This document shows, piece after piece, positions 40,290 to 49,740 of a stretch of DNA of 64,000 nucleotides. Both the position numbers and the translations under genes were made by a program. The stretch lies in the NCBI GenBank assembly GCA_004294445.1, contig REAZ01000006.1, forward strand, positions 1 to 64,000. Reading direction: 5' to 3'. Numbering within the stretch: the first letter of the stretch is position 1; every line of letters begins with the position of its first letter. Source of the DNA: Cytophagales bacterium. Its GTDB lineage: Bacteria > Bacteroidota > Bacteroidia > Cytophagales > Thermoflexibacteraceae. Below the pieces are notes generated by a model that was given only the letters and a program-made list of their open reading frames with translations, was not told the origin of the DNA and did no database searches.

Positions 40290-43200
40290 TTACCATGCTA
40301 AAATTTTCCCCCTGTATTCTTGGGAAGCTCCTGAAATAGTGGCATTTACTATCATTCTATAGACATAGATGCCCGAAGCTACCCTACTTCTATTTTCGCC
40401 AAGCCCATCCCAAATAATAGATTCCACCTCGCTGCGGGCGTTGTAGTCGTACCTTTCTATGGTTTTTACGAGTGCGCCCACAGTATTATAAATTTCTATC
40501 CTAATATCCAAGTCTTCACCTATGCGATTGTGCGTAAAGGAAAAACTGATTTCATCTGTAAATGGATTTGGAAAATTTTTAACATTACTCAAGGTAAAAG
40601 ATTCTTTTTCTACGATAAATTCAATCGTTTGGATAGTTGAGTTGTTGTGAGTATCCCATGCTTTTACCACCAACGAATACTTGCCGTCGGGAAGGTTTTG
40701 GAAGTCAAAACGCACTTCTCCCTTTCTGAAATCATCTTTTTCAGATTTATAAAAGCGGTTCAGTACAAAAATTTGCTTGCCATTTAGCGTAGCGGTAATG
40801 TCATGCCCGATGCCCGCTCCCGAAATATTGATGCCATTTTCATCTGAAAGTTTAACAATGAGTGTGGTATTAGGTTTCACCGTTCCCCCCGAAATGAAAG
40901 ACTCATTATCCATAAATACACCCATTTGCGGGGCTTGATTGTCTGCTACAATATTTGTGGTAGTTGCTCCTATGGAAATATCAGATTTATAGCCACTTGC
41001 ATCTAAATTTCTTTGATTATCTTGGGCATAAAAGCTAATTTTTCCGCTACCTACGGCATAGTCTATATCTTTTGGTACTACAAAGCTAAACTCAAATTTG
41101 CCATTTTTGACAGATGCCGTTCCTTTGAAAAGCGAGTGAACTTTCTGATTGAACGTCATTTGCGGTGCTTCATCACCAAAAGTTTTGAAAGTGCTTGGCT
41201 TATCAAAAATATTGATGAATAGCGTGCCATTAAAATTGGTATCTGTAGAGCGATTTGCAACTACTTCGCCGCTAATTGTTACTTTTTCTAATGCCCTCAG
41301 TATCTCAATAGACTGACTTTGTGTGTTTTTGATGTTAGTAATCACAATGTCCTCTTGTGGGTAGGCGAGCCGCATAGACGGGTCGCCCAAAAGTGAGAAA
41401 TTGCGATTATTTACATCTCTTAGGCTATTGTTTTTTGTAATACGCTGAATATCACCAAGTCTTGGCATTTCGCCGTTAAGCGTTGTAAAAGCGATATCAT
41501 AAAAAGCATCATTAATGATATAGTTTGCATCAGAAAATACAGGTCTTGTGGTAGTTACCAAAGCTATAGCACCGCCGTTTGGGTTTATCATCGCATATTC
41601 TGCCCCTGCTGTTTGTCGGGGTCTGTCGAAACGTCCAAACTCGCAAGTTGCCGTTACGAGTAGGGGTAATCTGTCTAAGTTTTGCCAGCTACTTACCTGC
41701 GTAATGTCCAAAATAGATTCGGAAGCCCAGCCCGTAATAGCCCCATGTCCTATATAATTCATGAGCAGTGTTCCATCTTGGATAGTTTGGTTTATCTCCT
41801 GCCTTAATGCGGGTGATTTCTTGCCGTTGGCGGTCAGTTCTTTGGGATAGGCATCGATATAGAGTTTTTCTATGTTATAGACACCATCATTTTTTTCTAA
41901 CTTCTCGGCGTGTTTTTCTGCTTGGAGTTGGTAGTCATTGCCATCTCCATCATCAGCCACAAAAACGACCTGCTTTCTCCAATCTCCTAATGATGAAACA
42001 CTTGCATAATGTATTAGCTTATCTACCATGATTTTTGCTTCTCTGTCAGATTTGGCGGGAAGCCTACCTACGCCAATATCTAAGGAATGATTGCCCGCCT
42101 CGGTTTCTTGCCATTCGCCTTCTCTGTCTTCGAGAAATCCAAAAAAATCGTCAGAAGCATAACTAAAAAGAGGGTGCAATGACTCTCTTGATTGGTAAGT
42201 AGGGACAAAATTTGTATTGTCGGGCAGGTAGTCTTTGTAGTCGTAAGAGGCATCGCCAAAGAGTAATACATATTTTAAATCTTTGGAATTTGCTTGCTTG
42301 TTATACAATGCTCTTATGAAATCTCGGATAGCACTAATATCTTGTTTACCAGAAGAATATTCATTATAAATCTGTGGTATAGTAGCTACTTGCACTTTCA
42401 ATTTGTCATTTTTTCTGCGAAAATCTGCTAATCTATTTGCCTCTGTCAAAAATACTTCAGGAGTGATAATGAGCAAGTTTGGTGTTTCCAAGGCTTGCAA
42501 ATTTTGGTTTTTTATCTTTTCTATAAAAATAGGTTTGTCAAAATCGCTTCCTTGGAAAAGTACAAATTCTTTGAGTAAATTATTGGTATTTACTTTGAAA
42601 TTGGCATTGTTTCCATTCTGGGCAAATTCTTGTTTGATGGGGTTCAAAGGGTTAGAAATATCCCAAATAGTTAAATCGTTATTGTTGCTTTCTATCTGAA
42701 ATTCAACGTTTTGTAGCCTTGCACTTTGGAAAGAGCGAAAGCGAGTTTGCTTGCCATAGAGTTGCAATTTACGATTGGCATGGATGCCAAGCCCAAGCAA
42801 ATGACCGTAGCTTGAGGTTTCTCCGTTCTTATTGTATTTTATTTTTATGTTGAGTGCATTTGTAGAAATATTAGCAGCCGAGAAAAGATTTTCGGCGATT
42901 GTTCCGCGTACTGCATAGATGCCCTGAGGTACGGAAGTCATATTTTGAACGCCTATTTCAGTGTTATTCAAAGAGATAGAAAAATTAGTTCTGACTGGCG
43001 AATTTGCCATTAAGGAAGAACTAATGCGTAGGCTGCTGCTTGGGGAAATGCCTGCCATGTCAAAGTTAAAACTTTGTTCGGTATTGAAATCAAATTTTTC
43101 CCCAAACCAAACTCGCCCCGATTCTATGATGCTAAAACGGTCTCTTTTTGCTGTTTGGTGAAAAGCATAATCATCAAAACTATTGATAGTAGTCGTACTT

Positions 43201-43676
43201 TGCGTTCCGTTGGCTCTGCTGGCTATTCTTTTGCCTTTTTTCTGCCCAAAAGTCAGGAAGTAGTAATTGTTTTCGTCATAAAAATTTTCTTCACGCCGAA
43301 AGATTTGCTGCGCAAAGTCTGGAATAAAGCGGTCTGCTCCTTCGGCATAGAACAAAATGTAGTCGTTTTCATCAAATTTTCCATCATTTTCACCACTTAT
43401 AAAAATAGCGTTTTCCACCAAGTCAGTATTTCTGAAAGCACTATTTGCCTGTGGCAATATTCCACCGCCGTTGCCAAAAATTTGGATTGTTTGGGGGTCT
43501 AAGCCACTCGCAGGAATGCCCATAGCTACAAGTGTGCTTAGGTCTATTTTATAGATGCCATGCTTAGGAACTGCTACTTTATAGAAATTTCCTTGCGAGA
43601 GAACAGACTGCGAACGGGCAGCAAAAGGCAAGCAAAACAAGGCAATAAAAGCTACCCATCTGGAAATATTTTTCAT
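40290..43676 (-). CDS. porU: Type IX secretion system sortase PorU
   Basis: 1128 aa, close to the length of known PorU. A signal peptide (LPFAARSQ) and a long beta-rich N-terminal region come first, then a gingipain-like C25 peptidase domain with catalytic His644 (YIGHGAITGW) and Cys678 (TATCEFGRFDRP). The end is Ig-like with a CTD-like terminus (NFPNPFTDEISFSF; SGIYVYRM). PorU removes the C-terminal signal of T9SS cargo and attaches lipopolysaccharide at the cell surface. PorV, its usual neighbour, is not in the window. Confidence 0.93.
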   Translation of the reverse strand: MKNISRWVAFIALFCLPFAARSQSVLSQGNFYKVAVPKHGIYKIDLSTLVAMGIPASGLDPQTIQIFGNGGGILPQANSAFRNTDLVENAIFISGENDGKFDENDYILFYAEGADRFIPDFAQQIFRREENFYDENNYYFLTFGQKKGKRIASRANGTQSTTTINSFDDYAFHQTAKRDRFSIIESGRVWFGEKFDFNTEQSFNFDMAGISPSSSLRISSSLMANSPVRTNFSISLNNTEIGVQNMTSVPQGIYAVRGTIAENLFSAANISTNALNIKIKYNKNGETSSYGHLLGLGIHANRKLQLYGKQTRFRSFQSARLQNVEFQIESNNNDLTIWDISNPLNPIKQEFAQNGNNANFKVNTNNLLKEFVLFQGSDFDKPIFIEKIKNQNLQALETPNLLIITPEVFLTEANRLADFRRKNDKLKVQVATIPQIYNEYSSGKQDISAIRDFIRALYNKQANSKDLKYVLLFGDASYDYKDYLPDNTNFVPTYQSRESLHPLFSYASDDFFGFLEDREGEWQETEAGNHSLDIGVGRLPAKSDREAKIMVDKLIHYASVSSLGDWRKQVVFVADDGDGNDYQLQAEKHAEKLEKNDGVYNIEKLYIDAYPKELTANGKKSPALRQEINQTIQDGTLLMNYIGHGAITGWASESILDITQVSSWQNLDRLPLLVTATCEFGRFDRPRQTAGAEYAMINPNGGAIALVTTTRPVFSDANYIINDAFYDIAFTTLNGEMPRLGDIQRITKNNSLRDVNNRNFSLLGDPSMRLAYPQEDIVITNIKNTQSQSIEILRALEKVTISGEVVANRSTDTNFNGTLFINIFDKPSTFKTFGDEAPQMTFNQKVHSLFKGTASVKNGKFEFSFVVPKDIDYAVGSGKISFYAQDNQRNLDASGYKSDISIGATTTNIVADNQAPQMGVFMDNESFISGGTVKPNTTLIVKLSDENGINISGAGIGHDITATLNGKQIFVLNRFYKSEKDDFRKGEVRFDFQNLPDGKYSLVVKAWDTHNNSTIQTIEFIVEKESFTLSNVKNFPNPFTDEISFSFTHNRIGEDLDIRIEIYNTVGALVKTIERYDYNARSEVESIIWDGLGENRSRVASGIYVYRMIVNATISGASQEYRGKILAW

Positions 43677-43750
43677 AGAAGTATTGATTATATTACTTTC
43701 TTGCGTAAGTAATTGAACAAATTAAAAAGCACTTTTGCCCCTATCTAAAT

Positions 43751-43782
43751 CTTTCCCCTCTGGGGAAGGGTTGGGGTTGGGG
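43751..43782. repeat. CCCC/GGGG low-complexity intergenic hairpin
   Basis: TTCCCC and GGGGAA flank TCT, followed by GGGTTGGGGTTGGGG. Similar strings are dispersed between genes in many Bacteroidota. A comparable C-rich stretch occurs at 27790-27820. Confidence 0.5.
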
Positions 43783-43883
43783 CGGTTATTTTTGTTTTAT
43801 TACTTAAAGCAAAATTTGAACGAATAAGTTACAAAAATAGCAAAGAATCATATCTTTTCATTAGGTTTTATTATTTTTGCCAA

Positions 43884-44747
43884 ATGATGAAGCATATTTA
43901 TATTTTATTAATTGTTTTTCAGGCTTTTATCTTGATTTCTTGTGGACTGTTTGCTGATGGTGAAGAGGTGAAAACAAAGCCTGTAGCCCGTGTACACGAT
44001 ATTTATCTGTATCACAAAGATTTGCAGAGCATTACCAACGGAGCCAGCCCAAAAGATAGCGTAGATGTTGCACAACGGTATATAGATTCGTGGGTAAAAG
44101 AACAACTTTTGGTGCATGAGGCTCAAAACAATACTACGATAGACATGAACGAGATAGATAAGCGGGTGCAAGAATATAAGTACCAACTGCTTATTTATGC
44201 CTATCAGAAAAGTTTTATAGAGAAAAATTTGGATACAGTTGTTACCCAAGCCCAAATAGAAACGTACTACAAAGAGAACCAACGCAATTTTGAATTAAAG
44301 CAGAATATCGTCAAAGGAGTGCTGCTCAAAGTACCCAAAAATGCAAGTAAATTAGATAAATTGCGAGGTTGGTTGCGTTCTGATAACGGCAATGCCTTAG
44401 AAGAAGTGAAATCTTATGCTTACAGTTTTGCAGAGGTGCGCGTGATAAGTGATACTACTTGGATTGATTTTGAGGAGATGATAGTGGGGACACCTTTCGT
44501 AAACACGCCAAACAGAGTACAGTTATTAAGTAAAAGTAAAAACTTGGAAATAGCAGAGGAGGATTTTTTTTATTTCCTCAAAATAGTTGAGTACAAAATA
44601 GCTGACCAAATTTCGCCTTTGACGTACCTGCGTGGTAAAATTATAGATATTATCCTCAATAAGCGGAAAATAGAATTGCAAGACAAATACGAGGATGCAG
44701 TACTGGACAAAGCCGAAAAAGAGAAAACCGTAGAAATTTTTAATTAG
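43884..44747 (+). CDS. SurA/PpiC-like periplasmic lipoprotein
   Basis: 287 aa. The lipobox is LISCG. The N-terminal helices (YIDSWVKEQLLVHEA; YKYQLLIYAYQKSFIEKNLDTVVTQAQIETYYKENQRNF) resemble the chaperone part of SurA and PpiC-type isomerases, but no clear parvulin domain follows. It immediately precedes a complete SurA-like gene on the same strand, so the pair probably assists outer-membrane protein folding. TATTTTTG at 43872-43879 could be its -7 element but lies very near the start. Confidence 0.75.
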   Translation: MMKHIYILLIVFQAFILISCGLFADGEEVKTKPVARVHDIYLYHKDLQSITNGASPKDSVDVAQRYIDSWVKEQLLVHEAQNNTTIDMNEIDKRVQEYKYQLLIYAYQKSFIEKNLDTVVTQAQIETYYKENQRNFELKQNIVKGVLLKVPKNASKLDKLRGWLRSDNGNALEEVKSYAYSFAEVRVISDTTWIDFEEMIVGTPFVNTPNRVQLLSKSKNLEIAEEDFFYFLKIVEYKIADQISPLTYLRGKIIDIILNKRKIELQDKYEDAVLDKAEKEKTVEIFN

Positions 44748-44806
44748 CATTGGCTTATGCCGAAATAAACGTGAATTAACTTTTAGCGTAATAATAAATC
44801 GTAAGA

Positions 44807-46156
44807 ATGAAAAAAATATTTTTGGTGTCTTTATCCCTATTTTTAGGAATATTTACACAATGTTTGTATGCACAGCAACCTGCCGTGGTCGAGAAAATTA
44901 TTGTAAGGATTAATAATGAGATTATTCTTAAGTCTGACTTGGAAAAAGCCTATCTTAATTTGCTGGAGCAAGAAAAAAACCTTCCAGAGAATATTCACTG
45001 CTATCTATTACAGCAACTGATAGTAAATAAAGTAATGGTTGCCAAAGCTGAGATAGACTCCGTAACGGTGGATAAGCCGCGAATAGATTTGGAGTTAGAT
45101 AGGCGTATGGATTATTTTGTTGGGCAGTATGGCTCGGCGGAAAAATTGGAAAAAACGCTCGGCAAAACTGTTTCGCAACTCAAAGAAGAGCTTCGCCCAC
45201 AGATAGCAGAACAGCTAACAGTACAGACGATGCGTAAAAAAATCACAGATGAGGTGAAAATTACCCCTCGTCAAGTGAAAAATTTTTTTGCCAATATTCC
45301 CAAAGATAGCTTGCCGTTTTTGCCCGCCGAAGTAGAGGTGGCTCAGATAGTTCGTTTCCCAAAAGTGAGCAAATCGGAGAAAGACAAGGCAAAAGCACAA
45401 CTGCTGGAGTACAAGAAAGAGATATTGGCAGGAGGAAGTTTTGAGGAATTGGCGGGCAAGCACTCCCAAGATTTGGGTTCGGCAGCTCGTGGCGGTGAGT
45501 TGGGCTGGCATGGCAGAGGCGAGTTAGTTCCGCCGTTTGAAGCGGCCGTATTTTCCTTAGAACCTATGCAAATTTCAGAACCCATAGAGTCTGATTTTGG
45601 TGTGCATCTCATTCAGTTGCTTGAAAGACAAGGAAATAGGCATCGCTCTCGGCACATTTTGCTAAGACCGTTACCTACGGCGCAAGACATGGAAGATGCC
45701 AAAGTGTTTTTGGATAGTATTCACAATCTTATTTCCAAAGACAGCATCAAGTTCGAAGATGCCGCACGCGAATTTTCAGACGATAAAGCGACAAGGTCAA
45801 AAGGTGGAAAACTAAGCAATCCCGAAAGCGGCGAAACCAAAATAGCCGTAGATAATACTGAAATATTAGGTTATGGCGTTTTTATGACTTTGGAAAGCAT
45901 GAAAGTAGGACAAGTTTCTAAGCCTATGGAGTTCAGAACGCCCGATGAAAAACAAGCTATGCGTATCTTGTATTACGTTTCTCGTATGCCGCCGCACTAC
46001 TTAAACTTAAAAGATGATTGGCAAAAAATCAATAGCTTGGCAGAGGAAGAAAATAAATCTAACCTGCTCATGAAATGGTTTGAAAAAGCTAAAAAAGAAG
46101 TTTATATAGACATAGACGAAGAGTATAATTTGTGCGACCTACTCAAAAGTTTATAA
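44807..46156 (+). CDS. Peptidyl-prolyl isomerase SurA-like chaperone
   Basis: 449 aa. A signal peptide ends CLYAQQ. The N-terminal chaperone domain (KIIVRINNEIILKSDLEKAYLNLL) is followed by two parvulin domains: the first (about 175-270) has AQIVRFPKVS, SQDLGSAARGGELGW and FGVHLIQ, and the second (about 280-390) has RSRHILLRP and FSDDKATRSKGGKL. It acts on unfolded outer-membrane proteins in the periplasm. It is in tandem with the SurA-like lipoprotein upstream. Confidence 0.92.
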   Translation: MKKIFLVSLSLFLGIFTQCLYAQQPAVVEKIIVRINNEIILKSDLEKAYLNLLEQEKNLPENIHCYLLQQLIVNKVMVAKAEIDSVTVDKPRIDLELDRRMDYFVGQYGSAEKLEKTLGKTVSQLKEELRPQIAEQLTVQTMRKKITDEVKITPRQVKNFFANIPKDSLPFLPAEVEVAQIVRFPKVSKSEKDKAKAQLLEYKKEILAGGSFEELAGKHSQDLGSAARGGELGWHGRGELVPPFEAAVFSLEPMQISEPIESDFGVHLIQLLERQGNRHRSRHILLRPLPTAQDMEDAKVFLDSIHNLISKDSIKFEDAAREFSDDKATRSKGGKLSNPESGETKIAVDNTEILGYGVFMTLESMKVGQVSKPMEFRTPDEKQAMRILYYVSRMPPHYLNLKDDWQKINSLAEEENKSNLLMKWFEKAKKEVYIDIDEEYNLCDLLKSL

Positions 46157-46157
46157 A

Positions 46158-46203
46158 AACAAAACAAACCGCAAAATCAGCAGAGTTTGCGGTTTGTTTT
46201 GTT
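46158..46203. terminator. Strong bidirectional terminator
   Basis: A perfect 18-bp stem (46158-46175 with 46186-46203) lies between the convergent surA-like and response-regulator genes. Confidence 0.85.
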
Positions 46204-46215
46204 AAGAAAGTGATA

Positions 46216-46626
46216 CTATTTGAATAAAATGCTTTTCAAATCTTTCAATACCTCATCAGTGAGCGGTTTTGTAATAAATTTGATTACATAGCTGTTGTTC
46301 ACAATCCTATCAATATCTCTCTTGTTATCAGAACTTGACAAAATGATTACCTTGCTTTTTTGCTTTATGTTGTCGGGAAATTTCTCGAACTCGTACAAAA
46401 ACACAAAGCCATCTACGATGGGCATATTAATGTCCAAAAATATCAAATCAGGCAAGTTCACATCATTGTCTTTCTCTGACTCTAAGTACTGCAACGCACT
46501 TTTTCCTGAGTTTTTAATCTCAATACGTTTAGCAAACTTTGTAAGCTCAATGATGCGCTTGCTGATAAAATTATCAGTATCGTTGTCATCGACTAACATT
46601 ACCAAATCAACGGCAGGTGAAGTCAT
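46216..46626 (-). CDS. Stand-alone response regulator receiver
   Basis: 136 aa, CheY-like. It has Asp13-Asp14 in LVDDND, phosphoacceptor Asp65 in LIFLDINMP and the switch Lys in FITKPLT. No output domain. It has no kinase gene beside it. The family of single-domain receivers with this spacing is abundant in Cytophagales and often acts in phosphorelays or gliding/taxis pathways. Confidence 0.9.
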   Translation of the reverse strand: MTSPAVDLVMLVDDNDTDNFISKRIIELTKFAKRIEIKNSGKSALQYLESEKDNDVNLPDLIFLDINMPIVDGFVFLYEFEKFPDNIKQKSKVIILSSSDNKRDIDRIVNNSYVIKFITKPLTDEVLKDLKSILFK

Positions 46627-46721
46627 ATTTTTTGAGTGTCTTAATTCTATTAGATTTTAAAAGGCAAATGTATTACATCTGCTATTTATTCTCAAAAATA
46701 AAACGATTTTTATTTATGTAG

Positions 46722-47654
46722 CTAATTTTTTTGATTTTTTTCTAATTTATTTTTTACGTACTCTATTATGTCTTCAAATTGGTGGGGGGCGAACCATGCT
46801 ATTTCCGAATCTTTGCCAAACCAAGTAAGCTGACGTTTGGCATAGTGTCGGGTATTTCGCTTGAGCAACCGCAGGGTTTCTTGCCAATCTTGTGTGCCGT
46901 CTAAGAAGTCAAATATTTCTTTATAACCAACTGTTTGTAAAGCATTTAGGTTCTTAAATGGTGTCAGATTTCTTACTTCATCAAGCAAACCTTCTGCTAT
47001 CATTTTGTCCACGCGGCTGTCTATGCGTGCATAAAGTTCTTCTCTTGGGCGTGCCAAGCCTATCTTTATCGTGCAAAAATTTCTTGGATTTGGGTTAAGT
47101 GCCTGTTCGCCTTTGCGGAAAGAGGAATAGGGCTGTTGCGTAGAACGTATCACTTCCAACGCCCTCAGAATACGTTGAGGATTTGCCCTGTCGACAGTCT
47201 GATAATAATCGGGGTCTTTGCTTTCTAACTCTGCAAGTAAATGGGTTAAGCCATATTCATCAAATTCTTGCTGTAATATGTTTCTTGTTTCGGGCAGCAC
47301 CGTAGGCATCGTATCCAATCCTTCGCAAACTGCTTTTACGTACATTCCAGAACCACCTACCAGAACCACCATTTTTTTTTCTCTGAAAAGTGTTTCTAAT
47401 AAACCCAGTACTTCTTTTTCGAAAAGCCCTGCGTTATATTGGTCTTCTATGCTATGGGAGTCGATAAAATGATGCTTTACCAAGCCAAGTTCCTCTGCTG
47501 TTGGTTTGGCTGTGCCTATACTCATTTCTTTATAAAACTGCCGAGCATCTGCCGAAATAATATCAGTACCGATGTGCTGGGCGAGGCGAATGGCTAAGTC
47601 TGTTTTCCCAACTGCCGTTGCTCCTACTACTACAAGTAAAAAATTCATTCGCAA
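46722..47654 (-). CDS. miaA: tRNA dimethylallyltransferase MiaA
   Basis: 310 aa. It has a P-loop (GATAVGKTDLAIRLA), DARQFYKEMSIGTAKP, HFIDSHSIEDQYNAGLFE, GGSGMYVKAV and the C-terminal RNTRHYAKRQLTWF. It transfers a dimethylallyl group to A37 of tRNAs reading codons beginning with U. The TPR gene lies just upstream on the same strand with a 16-base gap. Confidence 0.95.
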   Translation of the reverse strand: MRMNFLLVVVGATAVGKTDLAIRLAQHIGTDIISADARQFYKEMSIGTAKPTAEELGLVKHHFIDSHSIEDQYNAGLFEKEVLGLLETLFREKKMVVLVGGSGMYVKAVCEGLDTMPTVLPETRNILQQEFDEYGLTHLLAELESKDPDYYQTVDRANPQRILRALEVIRSTQQPYSSFRKGEQALNPNPRNFCTIKIGLARPREELYARIDSRVDKMIAEGLLDEVRNLTPFKNLNALQTVGYKEIFDFLDGTQDWQETLRLLKRNTRHYAKRQLTWFGKDSEIAWFAPHQFEDIIEYVKNKLEKNQKN

Positions 47655-47670
47655 AAGTAATAATTTTTTA

Positions 47671-48888
47671 TCATTGTAGCTGCGAAATTAGCTCTTGCTG
47701 CTGCTGTAGTTCTATTTCCTGAAGCTGGAGGAGTTGCTTGATTTTTTGTGTTTTGCGATAGCTCAAAAAGAGTAGGCAGCCGACAATGCCTAATAGCACC
47801 AAGCTAAAAATAAGAGCTATTTGCTGGGCATGATACCTTTCTACAGATATATTTAAGAGTTGAATTTCTATTTCCTTTTTTTCTGCGTCAAACTTGTGCT
47901 GCATTTCCAAGATAGCTGTGTTTTTTGAAGCCAAACTGATAGCATCAGTGATTTTTTTGTGCAAATTTTGAAAATAATATGCCCTTCTAAAATCGCCTTT
48001 GTTGGCATTTATTTGGGCGAGTCCGTGATAGGCTTGCGACAAACCAAAGTGTATTTGGGCTTTTTCCGCCGTTTTTTGGGCTATGAGGTAGTATTTTTCT
48101 GCCTTGTTTGGCTCATTCAGTCTAAGGTAACATTCTGCTATGGCGTTCTGCATATTCACGATGTTTTCGGTTTCTCCGCCGTAAGCAATATTTATCTTTA
48201 ATCCTTTCTCAAAATACGGTAAAGCCTCTGAGTACGATTTTTCTTCGGCATAGGTGTTCCCAAGGCTGTTATATACCATACCTATCCAAATGCTGTCTTG
48301 CTTGCTTTGAGCTATTTTTAAGGCTTTATCAAAATATTTATTGGCAAGTGTATAATTTTTTGCGTCTTTATAGCATAAGGCAATGGCATTATAAGCATTG
48401 ATGACCTGTCTGCCCTCCAAAGAGTCTTGTGCAGTTTTGAGTGCTTTATGCAAGTAGCTGTCGGCTCTTGCATAGTGTTTTGCCGCAAAGTGCATAAACC
48501 CAATGCGATAATAGGTGTGCGCTAAGGCTTGCGCAAACTGTTCTTTCTCATACGTTTCTATGCTGTTCAGATAGTATTCCAATGCCAAATCGGGGCGGTT
48601 GTGCTGTTGACATTGCCTTGCAAGCATATCATAGACTTGCGGAAGGGCGAAGCGGCGATGCGCCAATTTGGTGCAAGTTTCTATTGTTTTCTTTAGTTCT
48701 TCTTGGGCGGTAAGAAAATCAAGCGAGTCTATCAAAGGCTGCATTTGCATAAGTACGGCATCAAAACTGCGTTTATTGGAAAACAACAAGGCATCTTGCA
48801 AGTCGGCAAGGCGAGCAGACTGCCCTTTGAGTAACTGGAAATTTGAAGCAAGTATAACAACAAGTATGATAAATAGTCCCCTTTTCAT
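47671..48888 (-). CDS. TPR membrane protein without output domain
   Basis: 405 aa. A signal peptide (FQLLKGQS) precedes TPR repeats over about 70-310 (for example YYRIGFMHFAAKHYARADSYLHKALKTA). One transmembrane helix (about 352-372) follows, then a short glutamine-rich coiled coil that stops where related sensors continue into a kinase or DNA-binding domain. It may be a truncated sensor or a signalling adaptor. No partner kinase lies nearby. Confidence 0.75.
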   Translation of the reverse strand: MKRGLFIILVVILASNFQLLKGQSARLADLQDALLFSNKRSFDAVLMQMQPLIDSLDFLTAQEELKKTIETCTKLAHRRFALPQVYDMLARQCQQHNRPDLALEYYLNSIETYEKEQFAQALAHTYYRIGFMHFAAKHYARADSYLHKALKTAQDSLEGRQVINAYNAIALCYKDAKNYTLANKYFDKALKIAQSKQDSIWIGMVYNSLGNTYAEEKSYSEALPYFEKGLKINIAYGGETENIVNMQNAIAECYLRLNEPNKAEKYYLIAQKTAEKAQIHFGLSQAYHGLAQINANKGDFRRAYYFQNLHKKITDAISLASKNTAILEMQHKFDAEKKEIEIQLLNISVERYHAQQIALIFSLVLLGIVGCLLFLSYRKTQKIKQLLQLQEIELQQQQELISQLQ

Positions 48889-48999
48889 TTGCTTAGGATT
48901 GTGATAAATGAGTGCATGAAATAAGGGGAAAATACGCGTGGTAAAAAGAAATTATCTAAAATCATTCCAAAATCCAAATATGGCATAATTAAAATTTAA

Positions 49000-49030
49000 T
49001 TTGAGAAATTAATTATAGTTGTTACTTTTG
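49000..49030 (+). promoter_or_regulatory. Bacteroidota-type promoter for the barrel gene
   Basis: TTTG at 49000-49003, a 19-nt spacer and TACTTTTG at 49023-49030 match the -33/-7 consensus. It argues for the ATG at 49098 and against the in-frame ATG at 49032. Confidence 0.65.
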
Positions 49031-49097
49031 TATGCTTAAAAACTCAGAAAAAAATGTCATCTTTCAACGTAATTTCATAACCAAACATATAAATCAA

Positions 49098-49733
49098 ATG
49101 AATATCCTAAAAGGACTTATTTTTACAATACTTACCTTACTTGCTTCCCAAGCATATAGCCAAGAGTCTGGAACAGTATCGATAGGCTTGCGTGGTGGTT
49201 TTAATTTGTCAAATTGGGGTGGCAATGTAGCTGCGGGAGGTTCGGGGTCTAATAACTATAAAGCAGGGCTAAATTTCGGTGCGGTAGGCTTATACAGCAT
49301 AGACGAGCATTGGGCGATGGCTGCCGAGATTAACTATTCGCAAAAAGGAACATCTCCTGCGCTTAACTCTTTTGTAAAGCTAAATTACTTAGATATACCT
49401 ATTTATATCAATTACTTTTTTGGACAAGGCGGCGATAGATTTCGTACCAAAGTAATTTTAGGACCTTATGCGGCAGTGCTGATGACAGCCAAAAACAAAG
49501 TAGGAAGCATAGAAACAGATGTTAAAGGAGTATATAATACAACTGATTTTGGCGTACTTGCGGGTGGTGGATTTCACTATAAATTTAACGAAGCAGGCGG
49601 TAATTGGCTCATCTTTGATGTTCGCTATGCAGTTGGTTTATCTGATATTACAAAGCCTGCATTAGGCGTAAGTAACCTCACTAACAGGGCTTTGAGCATT
49701 AATGTAGGCGTTACTTTTCCATTAGGCAACTAA
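49098..49733 (+). CDS. Outer-membrane beta-barrel (PorT/OmpW-like) protein
   Basis: 211 aa from the ATG at 49098, which gives a normal signal peptide (GLIFTILTLLASQAYSQES). The rest has amphipathic strands typical of the small Bacteroidota barrels (VSIGLRGGFNLSNW; LNYLDIPIYINYFF; YAVGLSDITKPA; LSINVGVTFPLG). Role unknown; such proteins are often annotated as porin family. The purU gene starts 7 bases downstream on the same strand. Confidence 0.8.
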   Translation: MNILKGLIFTILTLLASQAYSQESGTVSIGLRGGFNLSNWGGNVAAGGSGSNNYKAGLNFGAVGLYSIDEHWAMAAEINYSQKGTSPALNSFVKLNYLDIPIYINYFFGQGGDRFRTKVILGPYAAVLMTAKNKVGSIETDVKGVYNTTDFGVLAGGGFHYKFNEAGGNWLIFDVRYAVGLSDITKPALGVSNLTNRALSINVGVTFPLGN

Positions 49734-49740
49734 ATATTTC

